Both the position numbers and the translations under genes were made by a program. Shown here in pieces: positions 43,101 to 54,504 of a stretch of DNA of 64,000 nt; position 1 is the first letter of the stretch, and each line of letters opens with the position of its first letter. The stretch lies in contig JNEU01000833.1 in assembly GCA_000697475.1 (NCBI GenBank), forward strand, positions 57,333 to 121,332, in the 5' to 3' direction. The notes under the pieces are model-generated. The model saw only the letters and a program-made list of their open reading frames with translations, did not search any database and was not told the DNA's origin. This stretch comes from Lichtheimia corymbifera B2541 (lineage: Eukaryota; Mucoromycota; Mucoromycetes; Mucorales; Lichtheimiaceae).

Positions 43101-45171
43101 AGGCGAAGACTTTTCACTTTTGGAGGACTCGTCGGATGAGGAGACATGTGGTAGCACAGTAGTGATGCCAACAGCCACAACAACAGATTCATTGGCATCC
43201 TCTTCTGGATCCAGTAAGAAACCTGATACAACAACGCAGCAATCGAAGAGCAAGAACGACAATGGCAATGGTGGCAAACTTGTTCTGGAGGAAAAGCGTG
43301 CCGAGGGCAGCGTATCATGGAAGGTGTACAGCGTATACTTTTATGCATCAGGAGGTTTTATCTTTTGGCTTGCTGTATTACTATTCTTTGTGTCGACGCA
43401 AGTATCCATCATGGGTCAAGACTATTGGATCAAGGTGTGGTCATCGGCATATGAACATAAGCGTAATGCATCGATTGTTGTCGCTTCAGCTTTCCATGCC
43501 CTTGGTGAAGTCCCGTACCTGACTCGCAACACCTTTTCAGCGGATCCAAATACTGGTCATGAGGACGAGGTTGACGTCAAGTATTATCTCGGCATTTACT
43601 TTTTGATTGGGATGGTTTCCTTGACCTTGGCTACACTTCGACAACTCACCTTGTTTACTGGATCCCTGAGAGCCTCACGTCGTGTTCACGTGCAGTTGTT
43701 GGATAGGATATTACATGCCAAGGTTCGATTTTTCGACAGCACACCACTGGGTCGCATCGTCAACCGATTTTCATCTGATATGGAGACTATTGATCAAGCT
43801 CTTGCACCTTCTATGGCAGCTCTCCTCTATGCTATTATTGGAGCTGTAGCTGTTGTCGTGTTGATTTCATCCATTATCCCAGCATTCCTTATTCCTGGTG
43901 CTTTTATTGCTGCTCTCTTTTGGTGGATCGGCACATACTATCTGGACACATCACGTGATTTGAAACGACTGAATGCCGTCTCGCGCAGTCCCATCTATGT
44001 TCAATTCCATGAAAGTGTCAATGGTGTAGCTACTATTCGTGCTTTTGGATGCCAGCAACGTTTTATCGAGGAGAACTTTGAAAAGATTGATAACAACAAC
44101 CGGCCCTTTATCTGGATGTGGACATCGAATCGATGGTTGCATTGTCGTGTGGATATTCTTGGTGCACTGGTTGGCTTCTGTACGGGTTTCACATTGATTA
44201 TGGCACATGGATCAGTGCAAGCAGGTCTTGCAGGCTTGGCTTTGAGCTATTCATTGATCTTTACAAGAAGCATTCTATGGACTGTACGACAATATGCCAT
44301 GTTTGAAATGAACTGCAATTCGATTGAGCGTGTGCAAGAGTATCTCAACATTGAGCAAGAACCTGCTGCACGTACCAATGTCATACCTCGTCCCCAGTGG
44401 CCAGAGACTGGCGCTGTCAATGTACAAGATTTGGTCATGCAGTATGCACCTGATACGCCTGCGGTATTACGGGGTCTTTCATTTGAGACACGTCCACGTG
44501 AAAAGATTGGTATTGTGGGCCGCACAGGATCTGGAAAATCAACACTGGCGCTATCTATGTTTCGGTTTATGGAAGCAACGAGTGGATCTATCACGATTGA
44601 TGGCGTGGATATCAGCACACTTGGATTGGAGGATTTGAGATCACGCTTGACGATCATTCCACAAGATCCCATCTTATTCACTGGCACGCTGCGTAGCAAC
44701 ATGGATCCATTTGGAGAATACGATGACGCAGAATTGTATGCAGCCCTCAAACGTGCGCAGCTTACGGATGTCGAGAGCTTGGATACCGCTGTAGCTGAAA
44801 ATGGTAGCAATTGGTCGCAAGGACAACGCCAATTGATTGCATTAGCCCGTGCACTTGTCAAACGATCCTCCCTCATTATCTTGGATGAAGCTACATCATC
44901 CGTTGATTTTACCACGGATCAGAAAATCCAGCAAACCATTCGTCGTGAATTTGTCAACTCGTCACTCTTATGCATTGCTCACCGTATTCGCACTGTGGCC
45001 GACTATGATCGTATTCTTGTATTGGATCAAGGTCGCGTAGTAGAATTTGATACACCATTTGCATTGATGACTCGAGATGGCAGCGTGTTTCAGCAAATGT
45101 GCGAGCGTAGCGGTGAATTTTCCGAGCTATTGGCGATTGCCAAAGCCAAGCATGATAACGATAGCAACTAG
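40117..45171 (+). CDS. ABCC (MRP-type) full-length ABC transporter
   Basis: A full transporter of about 1,550 residues: TMD0, then TMD1-NBD1-TMD2-NBD2. The start is in an 18-nt first exon (40117-40134). It is followed by a 44-nt exon (40208-40251) and exon 3 from 40315. Together these read QVWLDGDFTPCFRESILDTI, the D-F-T-x-C-F motif typical of MRP N-termini. NBD1 has Walker A CGATGSGKTT, Q-loop AYVAQTAW, signature TLSGGQKQR and Walker B VVLDDCLSAVD. NBD2 has GRTGSGKST, IPQDPILFTGTLRSN, a weaker signature NWSQGQRQ and LIILDEATSSVD. Family members export glutathione conjugates, bile acids, drugs or metal-thiol complexes, often into the vacuole (Ycf1, Bpt1, Ybt1, Vmr1). The substrate is unknown. 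Confidence 0.94.
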
Positions 45172-45460
45172 TTATAGATATCCCCTTCTTTCTCGTTTCC
45201 TGTATATTGGTTCTTTTTTTTCATAATATCATCACTAGCGGCCCGGGTTGCTCGCTTCGCTCATTAGCTTTTGAATATACGATGGCTCTACAAAGTGATA
45301 GCTGGAAAGGGGAAATTATATATTGTATCATCACTGCACCTCACGCAACATATTGGCACTTTTTGCTTGCCCCCAACTTTTCCCAAAGTAACAAAAGAAT
45401 GGTTTCTTTGTTGTATTATATGGTCGACCATGATTTACAATATGAAAGGGAGGGAGGATA

Positions 45461-46357
45461 TCAGAACTCATCGCCTTGATCGGCAAAGAAATGCGTATAC
45501 GTGATAACTACAAAGGACTGTTAGCACAATTTGAACGATGCGTGCATGATCAAAATACGTACTTGTGCCATACACCAGGATACCACCAGCAATACTCATT
45601 ATCATTGCAGGGATGGTGATCTACAGATAACACACAGCTCAGCTCAGTTGTCAAGGTCAAGGCCGAAATCGAGTCATTACTTACCACTTCAGCGTGGGCT
45701 AATACAAGAGGCAAGCCTAAGATATGAACATAACAAGGATCAGTCGATTGGATTGAGAGATCGATGTTATATGATGATACGTACAAAATCCTGTGACAAT
45801 AAACATGCCAGTGATAAAATGTCCTGCATCAATGATTCCGCTGTTGTAGTCCGACATGATATCCTCTTCGCCAGCACATCGACTGCAAATAGCATTTGGT
45901 AGTGGTGCCAATACATATGTCGCCACTAATAGGATCCACATGTCAACTTGCTTTCATTGTCGCGCCAATACTTGTAAGTGAATACGTACCGACTAAAAGG
46001 GGCCACCAGTTGCTGAACACACCCGTGGATAAAGATAGGTCGAGATACTATTAGCATCAATCCAAGACCAGTCGAACAAAGATAAATACATACTAGTATA
46101 GTGCACACGATAAGATAACAAGAAGGAAGCCGATGGCTAGTACAAACGCCAAGCCAATGATGCTATAGTAGGAGTAGAAATGCCCATGAGTGAAGGGAGT
46201 TTTTTTTTTTTACAGTGCTATTGCTTCTCTTGAGTCAATGGACGAAATGATGACACGTACGCTATATGAAAAGAAAAGACAAAGGAGCAATGTGAGTGAA
46301 TGAGGCCATGTTGGTGGTGGGATAAGAGTTTCGGTACTTACTGCGAAGGCCAGCCAT
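45461..46357 (-). CDS. VPS55: Vacuolar protein sorting protein VPS55 (LEPROT family)
   Basis: A small four-helix membrane protein in several short exons. The first exon is MAGLRS at 46357. The conserved core is LLVATYVLAPLPNAICSRCA (near 45900), then GHFITGMFIVTGF, GLPLVLAHAEV and ITIPAMIMSIAGGILVYGT. The last intron (GTACGT...TTTGTAG) leads to IITYTHFFADQGDEF, the usual VPS55 ending, with the stop at 45461. VPS55 works with VPS68 in late-endosome-to-vacuole transport. The separate exons are too short and low in complexity to stand out as one frame, so assignment relies on the family pattern. Confidence 0.9.
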
Positions 46358-46820
46358 GATATACCAAAGTTGAAGGAATTCAAGCAGCAGGTCAGCCTGT
46401 GTTGAGTGAGTGAAATCATTGGTTACAGTCCGCTTTCTTGGATTACATTCTGTCGGTTGACATGTCATAGATCCTCCCAACAGCACTACTGCATAGCAAC
46501 CATGATCCTTTAAATCTTAAACTTTTTGAACATTATCCTTGGCGATGCGCTGGATACGTAGTGAGTAGTCCTTTATCTTCTTTCTCAATAAAGGGCCAAA
46601 GCCTTTCATTGTCCTCTAGTATGGTTATGTAATTTTCTCTCTCCCTCTAACCTCCACCGTCAGTATTAAACACGAGATGGCTCGTCATCTATTTATGCGT
46701 GTGCAAAGTGAGTGGGTAGTAAAATGATGCTGAGACTGCTCTGATGTCAAATCTTCAGCTGCACCTGAACTCGAAATTTTTCGTCCCTCTCTTTCTCTCT
46801 CTCTCTGTTTTTCTGCAACA
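46358..46820. other. Divergent promoter region
   Basis: About 460 bp between the VPS55 and methyltransferase starts, transcribed in opposite directions. A CT-rich tract (46783-46806) lies just before the methyltransferase ATG. Confidence 0.55.
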
Positions 46821-47597
46821 ATGCAACAACAGGATCTCAAAGATACTAAAGGACTACCCACATTTTCTGTGACATTGTGTCCTGATTTATCACTCGATCT
46901 ATGCCAACTCAACAATACCGGAAATCATGGTACGACGGTTTGGGATAGTGCCAAAGTACTCGCCTTTTACCTCATGGATACGATCAAACGACCCACCTGG
47001 ACCCTTGTGGACGGTACTATGCAAATCCAAAACCCAAAGAAATGCATTGAACTCGGCAGTGGATGTGGTCTTGGAGGCTTGACAATGGGATCTCTCGGAT
47101 TTGATACGATATTGACTGATCTTCCATTTGTGGTGGATAACGTACTTGAACCCAATCGCCAGCAGAATACTCGGCACATTAAAGATTGGTGGTATCGCTT
47201 GGTAGAACAATCACAACCGGATAATGCGTCCAAGCCATTGGCTGACCCCATGGTGCGTGTAGAACCTCTCGACTGGATACGATTTGAGAATGAACAAGAT
47301 TATGCAATGTCGTATCTCGAACCACCTTACAATTATATCTTGGCTGCTGATTGCATTTACTGCACCGAAATGTTACCACCTCTGCTAAAGGCATGCTGGC
47401 GTCTAGCTTCAGCAACGACAATTGTATTAGTTGCCCTGGAAAGGAGAGATGACATTGTCGTCAATAATTTCGTTGACCAAGCCAAGGCAGTGGGATTTGA
47501 TGCACGCATGATACCCAAAAAGTCGCTACGCAACAAACTCATTGGCAACGAAGATATTGAGATTTGGAAGCTTAAAAAGAAACGATCAGCTAGATAG
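46821..47597 (+). CDS. Protein-lysine methyltransferase, METTL21/EFM6-type
   Basis: A single-exon protein of 258 residues. It has the class I SAM-binding fold of the Methyltransf_16 family: TTVWDSAKVLAFYL ahead of motif I IELGSGCGLGG, the acidic ILTDLP, and the post-motif ILAADCIYCTEMLPPLL, which corresponds to the family's D-x-x-Y pattern. It ends with a basic tail. Yeast relatives (Efm6, Rkm5) and METTL21 enzymes methylate lysines on translation factors, ribosomal proteins or chaperones. The sequence does not tell which substrate applies here. Confidence 0.85.
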   Translation: MQQQDLKDTKGLPTFSVTLCPDLSLDLCQLNNTGNHGTTVWDSAKVLAFYLMDTIKRPTWTLVDGTMQIQNPKKCIELGSGCGLGGLTMGSLGFDTILTDLPFVVDNVLEPNRQQNTRHIKDWWYRLVEQSQPDNASKPLADPMVRVEPLDWIRFENEQDYAMSYLEPPYNYILAADCIYCTEMLPPLLKACWRLASATTIVLVALERRDDIVVNNFVDQAKAVGFDARMIPKKSLRNKLIGNEDIEIWKLKKKRSAR

Positions 47598-47713
47598 TTA
47601 GATAGATAGCAGTATGGACTCTTCCTAATATACCCATATCATTCAATAAACAATTCGCTTTGATTGTGCATACTCCTCCTTCTCTCTTTGTCACTCCTCT
47701 CTCACCACACATA

Positions 47714-49222
47714 ATGACCGACACCAACACGCGATCCATCAACGACATTGAGACCGATATTGTCAAAATTAACGAGGCTCTCTTTACTGTCAGTATTTGT
47801 ATCGATTGCTAGACGTGCTCTTTCTAAACGACTTTTGTCTATGGATTGCAGATCTCGGAATTACGATCGTCTTTACGTTCTTTCAAACAACTTGTACAGC
47901 AAGAAAACAAGGGTCCAACCTACGTCAATGCCTTTGGAGAAAGACTCAACCTTGTAAAGAATGGAGTGAATCGCTTGACATCTGAGGCAGAGGGGTTGAA
48001 AGGTACATGGATAAACGCGTCGATGCATATCTGTATCTCATATGTGGATATCATATCTCGATTAGGAGCATTGGTATACGCCCAAGTAGCCTCCAAGCAC
48101 AATTATGACTGGCCTAGTATCAAGGAGTAAGTTCAAACATGTGAGTTAGAGCACTTTTTCAGTATACTTATTTTTATACCTGTTGAAAGTGCTGTGGAGA
48201 ACGATGCAGCAGCTGAAGAACGACGACAGGCTGAGAATGGTGCAGGAAGATCCAAAGATCCAAGTGCTCATATCAAGAAAACGTCAGATCACATGCTTAG
48301 GTAGGAGGGAGAGAAAGGATGACTTTTCAATTAGCTGATATGATTATTATAGACAACTATCATCTGTGGTATTAGAACGAAGGAAGCCCACAACAACAGC
48401 AAAGTAAGGAATCATTGATTGTTTTCTTTCGGGTGTATTTTACTGATAAATCTATTATTATAGCTTCATCACAACCATTATCGATCAATGGCTGGCCCAT
48501 GAGAAACCAAGCAATGTAAACATGTCTATCACCTTTGACTCTCCTGAGCATGATACAATGTCAGGGTCTGCATGCTGTGTCACGGTAAGTAGATGGATGG
48601 GACGGGTTTATCATAGAGGAGATGGATGCTTATATATGTCGGTATTACAGATCGCAGTGGAAAAGGCACTTCGAGCAGTACTCAGTCTAAATTATCACAA
48701 GGCATCCGATACATTAGTAGTACATCGTTATGAGATGAAGAGTGCCAATGAAGAGGTAAGAAATGATGTCTTTTTTCCAATTGTGATATTGACGAAGCGA
48801 TATATTAGAAAAACTCCCAGCAAGACCTATTACTCTTTCAAAAGCTCAATGTGCTCGCTGACAGTGCTTTCCAGGATATGGGTGTAATGCCAGCACGTGA
48901 GTCTCTATCCAGTATCCTGGTAAGATGATTACACTATGTGAGGGGAGAATTACTATATTCACGACGACTTTGTGTATAGCATTGGATTGCCAGTTACTAT
49001 AATTTATTCACGGAACCATGTTTCCGATGCAACCGACGATTGCAGTTTGATTCACCACACTACAAATTCTTGCCCCCAATGGTGCGCACTTGGGTACGGA
49101 GAAAAGTTGATTACATGGAACCTGATCGAGAGATGCCACAAGCTTATACAACGGCCGGGATGGCTTATCATATGCTATGCTTTGTGGGCGCAACCAAGGT
49201 GGCCGCCAAGATCAACCAGTGA
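47714..49222 (+). CDS. MED27: Mediator complex subunit 27
   Basis: A protein split into about ten very short exons. It begins MTDTNTRSINDIETDIVKIN at 47714. A helical region follows (ISELRSSLRSFKQLV, then NAFGERLNLVKNGVNRL). The C-terminus reads HWIASYYNLFTEPCFRCNRR, then PHYKFLPPMVRTW. The LF-x-x-P-C-x-x-C arrangement with FLPP and an R-W nearby is the zinc-binding C-terminal signature of MED27. The subunit sits in the Mediator tail/upper middle and links activators to RNA polymerase II. It is absent from budding yeast but present in many other fungi. The stop is at 49222. Confidence 0.82.
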
Positions 49223-49318
49223 TAGTGATGTGTGTGCATGAACATAGCGGGAATTGAAACTATTATCATAATAAAAGTGGGAAACCATATTCGAGTGTAA
49301 AAAAGAGTCTTTATTAGC

Positions 49319-50172
49319 ATGCCACATAAAAAAGCAAAGGGACCAAAGCGGAAACAGGGAGAGTAGGTAGCCTTGAGATCGGACTCGAGCACTTGATTGA
49401 CGTGATTCAACAGGGTCGATCTACCGGTGGACGTTACTCAATCGGACGACACCCCCAAATCGTTCACTCGATTGATGAGATATAAGGATATTACCGAGCA
49501 AAAACGCAAAGAAAAAAAGGAGCAACAAGCGAAAAAGAAAGCCAACAAAGTTAGTTTCCATCGCAACGCTTAATCGACATGAGACAAAGGGATCGCTGAT
49601 ATTTGTTTATGTGTAGGACAAGCAAGAACCACTCAAACCATTCGAAGGCGAACGACTGAAGGATTTTACCCAGCGTGTTGAGATTGAATATCAAAAGCAG
49701 ATCAAGGAAGCCAAGCCTTTGAGTGCGAGGAAACGACGTAACCGGGAGGCTCGTAAGGAGAAGGAACGAGAAAAGAAGCAGCGACAGTTGGAAAAGTACG
49801 GTGGTCGAGACTTTGATGATCTTCGAGACAATGTCAAATTTGGTGAAGTGGCGGATGCTCCTCCAGTGTTTAACAAACTACCAAAAGCTCGTGGTCGAGG
49901 CAAAGAGGTAAAATCAGAAATCGATCCATGTCATTTACGCGAAACAACAAACTAATCATTGATCATGTACATAGACACTTGAAGCAAAGACACGACAAGC
50001 AACCAAGGATGAAGAACGAATGGAACAAACCAAGGCATCCAATAAGCGGAAGCTTCAAAACATGAGCATGGCAGCACGGCAACAATTAGAAACTGAGCGT
50101 GACCGAGCCATTGAGATGTATCGAGCAAAGAAAGCCAAAAAGATGGCAGCATCAGGATTGACACCGATTTGA
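49319..50172 (+). CDS. CCDC137-like nucleolar basic protein, with apparent 1-nt frameshift
   Basis: Exons are 49319-49362, 49414-49550, 49617-49907 and 49975-50172. Exon 1 reads MPHKKAKGPKRKQG. Exon 2 continues VDLPVDVTQSDDTPKSFTRL. The motif SDDTPKxFxRLM and the later DNVKFGEVADAPP are typical of the CCDC137/fungal family of small nucleolar Lys-rich proteins. Within exon 2 the frame that reads DDTPKSFTRLM does not continue into KKEQQAKKKANK, which is one base out of frame. Removing one A from the A6 run at 49500-49505 would restore a continuous frame. The remaining exons are in frame with each other. This could be an assembly error or a real mutation. The product is probably a coiled-coil, RNA-associated protein. 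Confidence 0.72.
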
Positions 50173-50453
50173 TTTGGACAAATACATAATACACTTGCAT
50201 TGCATACAACCATTGCATGTTTGATGGATGTGAAACAATTTTTTCCGAGAGAGGAATGGGGTCATAGGGAGATGGGGGATGGGGATGAGGATGAGGATAA
50301 TGACCATGTTTTTGGGCCAAAATCAAAAGTTCCGACATGCAGGATAATCCTTGGGATTACCAAGTATATCGCCGAGCAGCAGACGCGACAAATTAACCTA
50401 GTATCCGCCTTGTCAACCTGCTGTTTACCATGGTTACATTGGGAATCGAAGAC
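50173..50453. other. Upstream region of the secreted-protein gene
   Basis: Short intergenic region with purine-rich stretch near 50250-50300. It leads into the TATA box at 50454. Confidence 0.5.
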
Positions 50454-50461
50454 TATAAAAG
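50454..50461 (+). promoter_or_regulatory. TATA box of the secreted-protein gene
   Basis: TATAAAAG lies 85-92 bp upstream of the ATG at 50546, leaving room for a leader of about 55-60 nt. This is a near-consensus box, consistent with high or regulated expression. Confidence 0.6.
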
Positions 50462-50545
50462 GGGATCGATCGATGGCAGTCGTATCAACTTTACCAACAA
50501 CAACTCATCTTCTCATAACAACAACTCCTTCTCATAATAAGAATC

Positions 50546-51627
50546 ATGCGCTTTTCCCTCTCTTTGGTTTCCGCTGCCATGCTGGCCACTTTGGCTACAG
50601 CTGCTCCTGCACCTCAAGTCAACAACAACATGGAAATCTCCTCTGAAGCTGCTCCAGCTGAACCCATTGCCCTTGAAATGGGTGCCGATTTCCAAACTTT
50701 CAACTGGGCAGCTGACAAGTCAGCCGATCGCACTTTTACCTTGAATCTTGATGCACCCGCTCAATTGCAGATCACTGATTATAAGCTTGGTAACGTTACA
50801 CACATATTCGAGAATGATCCGCAATGCTAATTTAATGCATGATGAATATAGGCGGTGATGCTTTTGAAGTCCTTGACAATGGTGAAGTCATTGGTATCAC
50901 CAGTGAAGGTGCCAATGAAGAAAATATGTTTGCCGAGACTCCCGAGGAAGCTCTTGAAGATGAGCGCTTCAGCCATGCTACCTTTGTTCTTGCTGCTGGT
51001 GAACACGAAATCTCATTGAATGCTCTCGATTCCGCCAACGTTGAAGGCTCTGGTGCCATCCGTGTTGTTCCTCAAGTCAATGCCTTCTACAAGAAGAAGG
51101 GTGGCGATTGGGATGATGAGGATGATGATGAATGGGATGACGATAAGGGCGGCAAGTGGGATGACGATGATGAATGGGATGACAAGGATGACGACAAGTG
51201 GGGCGGCAAAGGCAAGGACGACAAGTGGGGCGGCAAGGACGACAAGTGGGGTGGCAAGGACGACAAGTGGGACGGCAAAGACGACAAGTGGGATGACAAC
51301 AAGTGGGATGATGACAAGTGGGGCAAGGACTGGGATGAAAAGAAGACCAAGTATGTCTACTACACCACCACCGGCGTAAGCACCGATTACGAACCAGCAA
51401 CTGTCACCACCACAACTATCACCCGCACTGTGGCTCCTCCTAAGCCCCCACTTACACCTACCCCTGAGGATGGTGATGATGGTGATGATGGTGAAGATCG
51501 CCTCTTACCCACCAGCACTGTTACCAGTGGTACCACTACTAGCACCGAAACTGAGACCCCTGACGGAATGGTGACTGAAGATGCTACCAGATACTTGATG
51601 GTCTCCATGCCTTGGCTCACCGTCTAA
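50546..51627 (+). CDS. Secreted protein with DDKWGGK-type tandem repeats
   Basis: A predicted 339-residue protein in two exons (50546-50789, 50852-51627). The first about 20 residues (MRFSLSLVSAAMLATLATAA) are a clear signal peptide ending before PAPQ. A globular-looking region (about 25-170) has alternating polar and hydrophobic stretches (RTFTLNLDAPAQLQITDYKLGG). Then comes a tandem array of short Asp/Lys/Trp/Gly motifs (51105-51345), such as DDKWGGK and DDKWDGK. A Thr/Pro/Ser-rich, probably O-glycosylated tail follows, with no obvious GPI signal. The function is unknown. The repeat could bind cell-wall polysaccharide or ions. Confidence 0.85.
51105..51345 (+). repeat. Coding tandem repeat (Asp-Lys-Trp-Gly units)
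   Basis: Units of about 21 nt (GACGACAAGTGGGGCGGCAAG and variants) repeat head to tail inside the secreted-protein gene. Copies vary at one or two codons, mostly Gly/Asp exchanges. Confidence 0.9.
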
Positions 51628-52213
51628 AAACATCTCTGATTGCTCATGGCAACTCGTTCTTTGATTCTATGTTCTCACTTTTGTTCATATACAACTTATA
51701 CAAGAAAAAGGCCTTTAATATGCATTTTCATCTAATAAACGAGTTCTTTTATGCTTCGTATTCACATTGTCTTTCATGACCTGCTTTGATAACACAAAAG
51801 TTGATTGGTTGTGGGATTATTATTATCTTCACCACCACATATTATATATTATATATAGCCAACAACTACAATTGTCCTTAGACTATTAACTTTGATGAAG
51901 TGAAAAGAGCAAGTACAAAAGTAATGTATTTGATAATGCATTTTCGAGAACAAGTGTATTGATTGAGGACTAGATAGTGTAACTAACTAACATGACAGCA
52001 GCATGAAAGGGGAGGGTTGCCTAGCCAATCCTCGCATGGCAACCATCAGCCAATGAAAAGAGGAATTTTAAGCTCCAGCTTGGGAAGGGAAGAATGAATG
52101 TCAGTGCCAGCAAGGCAATAGTGAGATCCTCCTCTTTCACAGTTGACCAGAGGTGTGTATCCAAGTTGTATCCAATCCATCCATCCATCCATCCATCCTA
52201 ATAAACTTGTTAG
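51628..52213. other. Intergenic region upstream of RPL12
   Basis: About 590 bp with AT-rich sequence near 51830-51860. It should hold the RPL12 promoter. No separate gene was seen. Confidence 0.5.
52175..52198. repeat. (ATCC)n tandem repeat in the RPL12 leader
   Basis: Six ATCC-type tetranucleotide units end about 15 bp before the RPL12 ATG, so they are very probably in the 5' untranslated region. Confidence 0.85.
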
Positions 52214-52987
52214 ATGCCACCAAAGTTCGATCCCAACGAGGTCAAGATCATCTACCTTCGCGCCACTGGTACGTGAAACTCGACATGAGAAATATCAAAA
52301 GACGACGAACTCACACAATGTATTATTTGTTAGGTGGTGAATTGGCTGCCTCCTCTGCTTTGGGTAAATGCGACGCATTCTGACAACGGCATGACGACCT
52401 GTGTTATTGAACAATCCATTGTATTATAGCTCCCAAGATCGGTCCTCTTGGTCTTTCTCCCAAGAAGGTTGGTGAAGACATCATGAAGAACACCAAGGAC
52501 TGGAAGGGTCTTCGTGTCACTATTCAGTTGACCATCCAAAACCGTCAAGCCCAAGTTGCTGTTGTGCCTTCCGCCTCTTCCCTTGTCATCAAGGCTCTTA
52601 AGGAACCCCCACGTGATCGCAAGAAAGATAAGAACAGTAAGTGGCTGGATACAAAGAATGCATTGGCAATAGTGATATTAATCAAGTCGTGTTGCATGAT
52701 TCTAGTCAAGCACACTGGTAACATTCCTTTGGATGAGATCATTGAAATTGCTCGCACCATGCGTTACAAGTCTTTCGCCCGTGAGCTCAAGGGTACTGTC
52801 AAGGAAATCCTCGGTACCGCCAACTCGGTCGGCTGCACTGTCGATGGTCAAAGCCCCAAGGACCTTTGCGATGCCATTGATGCTGGTGAGGTTGAGATCC
52901 CTGTAAGTATATAGCATTGGTCATAATTATATATAGAGAGAGTGCTCATAAAAGCAATTTTATTGTTTATTCATATAGGAGAAATAA
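52214..52987 (+). CDS. RPL12: 60S ribosomal protein uL11 (L12)
   Basis: Cytosolic ribosomal stalk-base protein in about five exons. [20 protein letters not shown] is joined to [79 protein letters not shown], and then [20 protein letters not shown]. The last exon encodes only Glu-Lys and the stop at 52987. It binds the 25S rRNA GTPase-associated centre together with P0. The length (about 165 residues) fits the family. The convergent neighbour's stop lies only 38 bp away. Confidence 0.96.
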
Positions 52988-53025
52988 GTGGATTCTTTCA
53001 TTCTCGTACACCAATAAAAAAAGTC

Positions 53026-54504
53026 TTAGGTGACCTTTACGACAATCTTGCCCATGGTCTTGTTGCTTTCCATCAAAAGATGTGCGTCAATGATATCCTT
53101 CCAGTCAAATTCTTTTTCGATGAACAGCTTGTAGTCGTTGGAACTCTTTGCAAAGTGCTCATCAATCACATGTTGGGCAAGAGCATCACGCAAACGGCTT
53201 TGGTATTCGAGCGATCGACTGCGAAGTGCAGAGCCTTCAACCTACACAAATGCGAGAACGTCAATCAATCTCATGCGTGCTTGCAAATCCACAGCCATCA
53301 ACTTACTCTAAGACGCTTTCTCAACATAGGGCCAATGTTGACCTTTTCGATGACAGGGCCTACAATATGATATATGGGATGAGTGATGATGACAAGTGAT
53401 GGGTGGGTGGGTGGATATAAAATGTACCGGAAAGGAACGCCAAAAGGACCATGCGACCATCAACAGCCAATGTGGCGATATTCTTTTCAAAGTAGTCCTT
53501 GCCAACGAAATCGATGATCACGTCTACACCTCGGTTGGATGTCTCCTTGGCAACCTTTATACAAACCCCAGTCAATCGTATATCCATCTTGTACATATTC
53601 CATCAGCTTTACCTCCTCTGCCCAATCTTGCTTCTTGTAGTTGATACCCTTTGTAGCACCAAGGTTCTCACAGAATGCCACCTTCTCATCACTACCTGCT
53701 GTAATGAAAATGCGCTTACTATAAAATGGATGATGATTGTCAATGGACGGTTCTAATATATCGTTGACTGTGGGATACTTACGCTCCAGCATTCTTTGCC
53801 AATTGAATCGCAGCAATGCCCACGCCGGAAGCACCAGCATGAATCAAAATGTCTTGACCCTTTTCGAGACCGGCCACAAAAAAGAGAGCTTGATAGGCAG
53901 TGAACCAAGTTTCGGGAATAGCAGCAGCTTGCTCAAAAGTGATAGCATCGGGTTTATGCAATGCGAGGGCTTCATCCAACACAGCATACTAACAATGAAT
54001 CATTCAGCTGTATGCTCTCTCATGGTGTATAAATCCTTTAGCTTACCTCTGCATAACCGCCACCACCCATCAAACCGAAAACAGCATCACCAGGCTTGAA
54101 CTTGGTCACTGTAATGATTGGATTTGTAAGCATGACGAACGCATATGTATTGTATCTGACAACGACATACCATTTTTGCCAACCGATTCAACGATGCCAG
54201 AGACTTCCACACCCAAGATAGGGCTTGCACCAGGAGGAGGTGGGTAGTTGCCTTGACGTTGAACAATATCCATTCGATTCAAGCAGAAGCATTTGACCTA
54301 ATATGGGAGTAAAAGTCAATAAAGACGCGTATCACGTATTCACGCAATCCTCTACCTTGACCAAAAGCTGGGTGTCATTGGGAGTAGGCGTGGGGTATTC
54401 GCCAATGTAAAGTTGTTGGGCGTCACCTGGAATAGACAATGAGGTGATGTGATCGTGACAATGGTGCTTCACTTACCGGGTTGCTTGACAAGAACTGCTC
54501 GCAT
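53026..54504 (-). CDS. NADPH:quinone oxidoreductase, zeta-crystallin/PIG3-like
   Basis: A zinc-independent medium-chain dehydrogenase/reductase in about seven exons. The first exon is MRAVLVKQP (54504), followed by [20 protein letters not shown]. Family features include [19 protein letters not shown], the cofactor-binding [37 protein letters not shown] and the C-terminus [15 protein letters not shown]. The A-x-x-G-V-G-x-x-A pattern marks the Rossmann fold. No catalytic zinc cysteines are seen, as expected. These enzymes reduce quinones and some alkenals with NADPH. The stop is at 53026. Confidence 0.92.
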
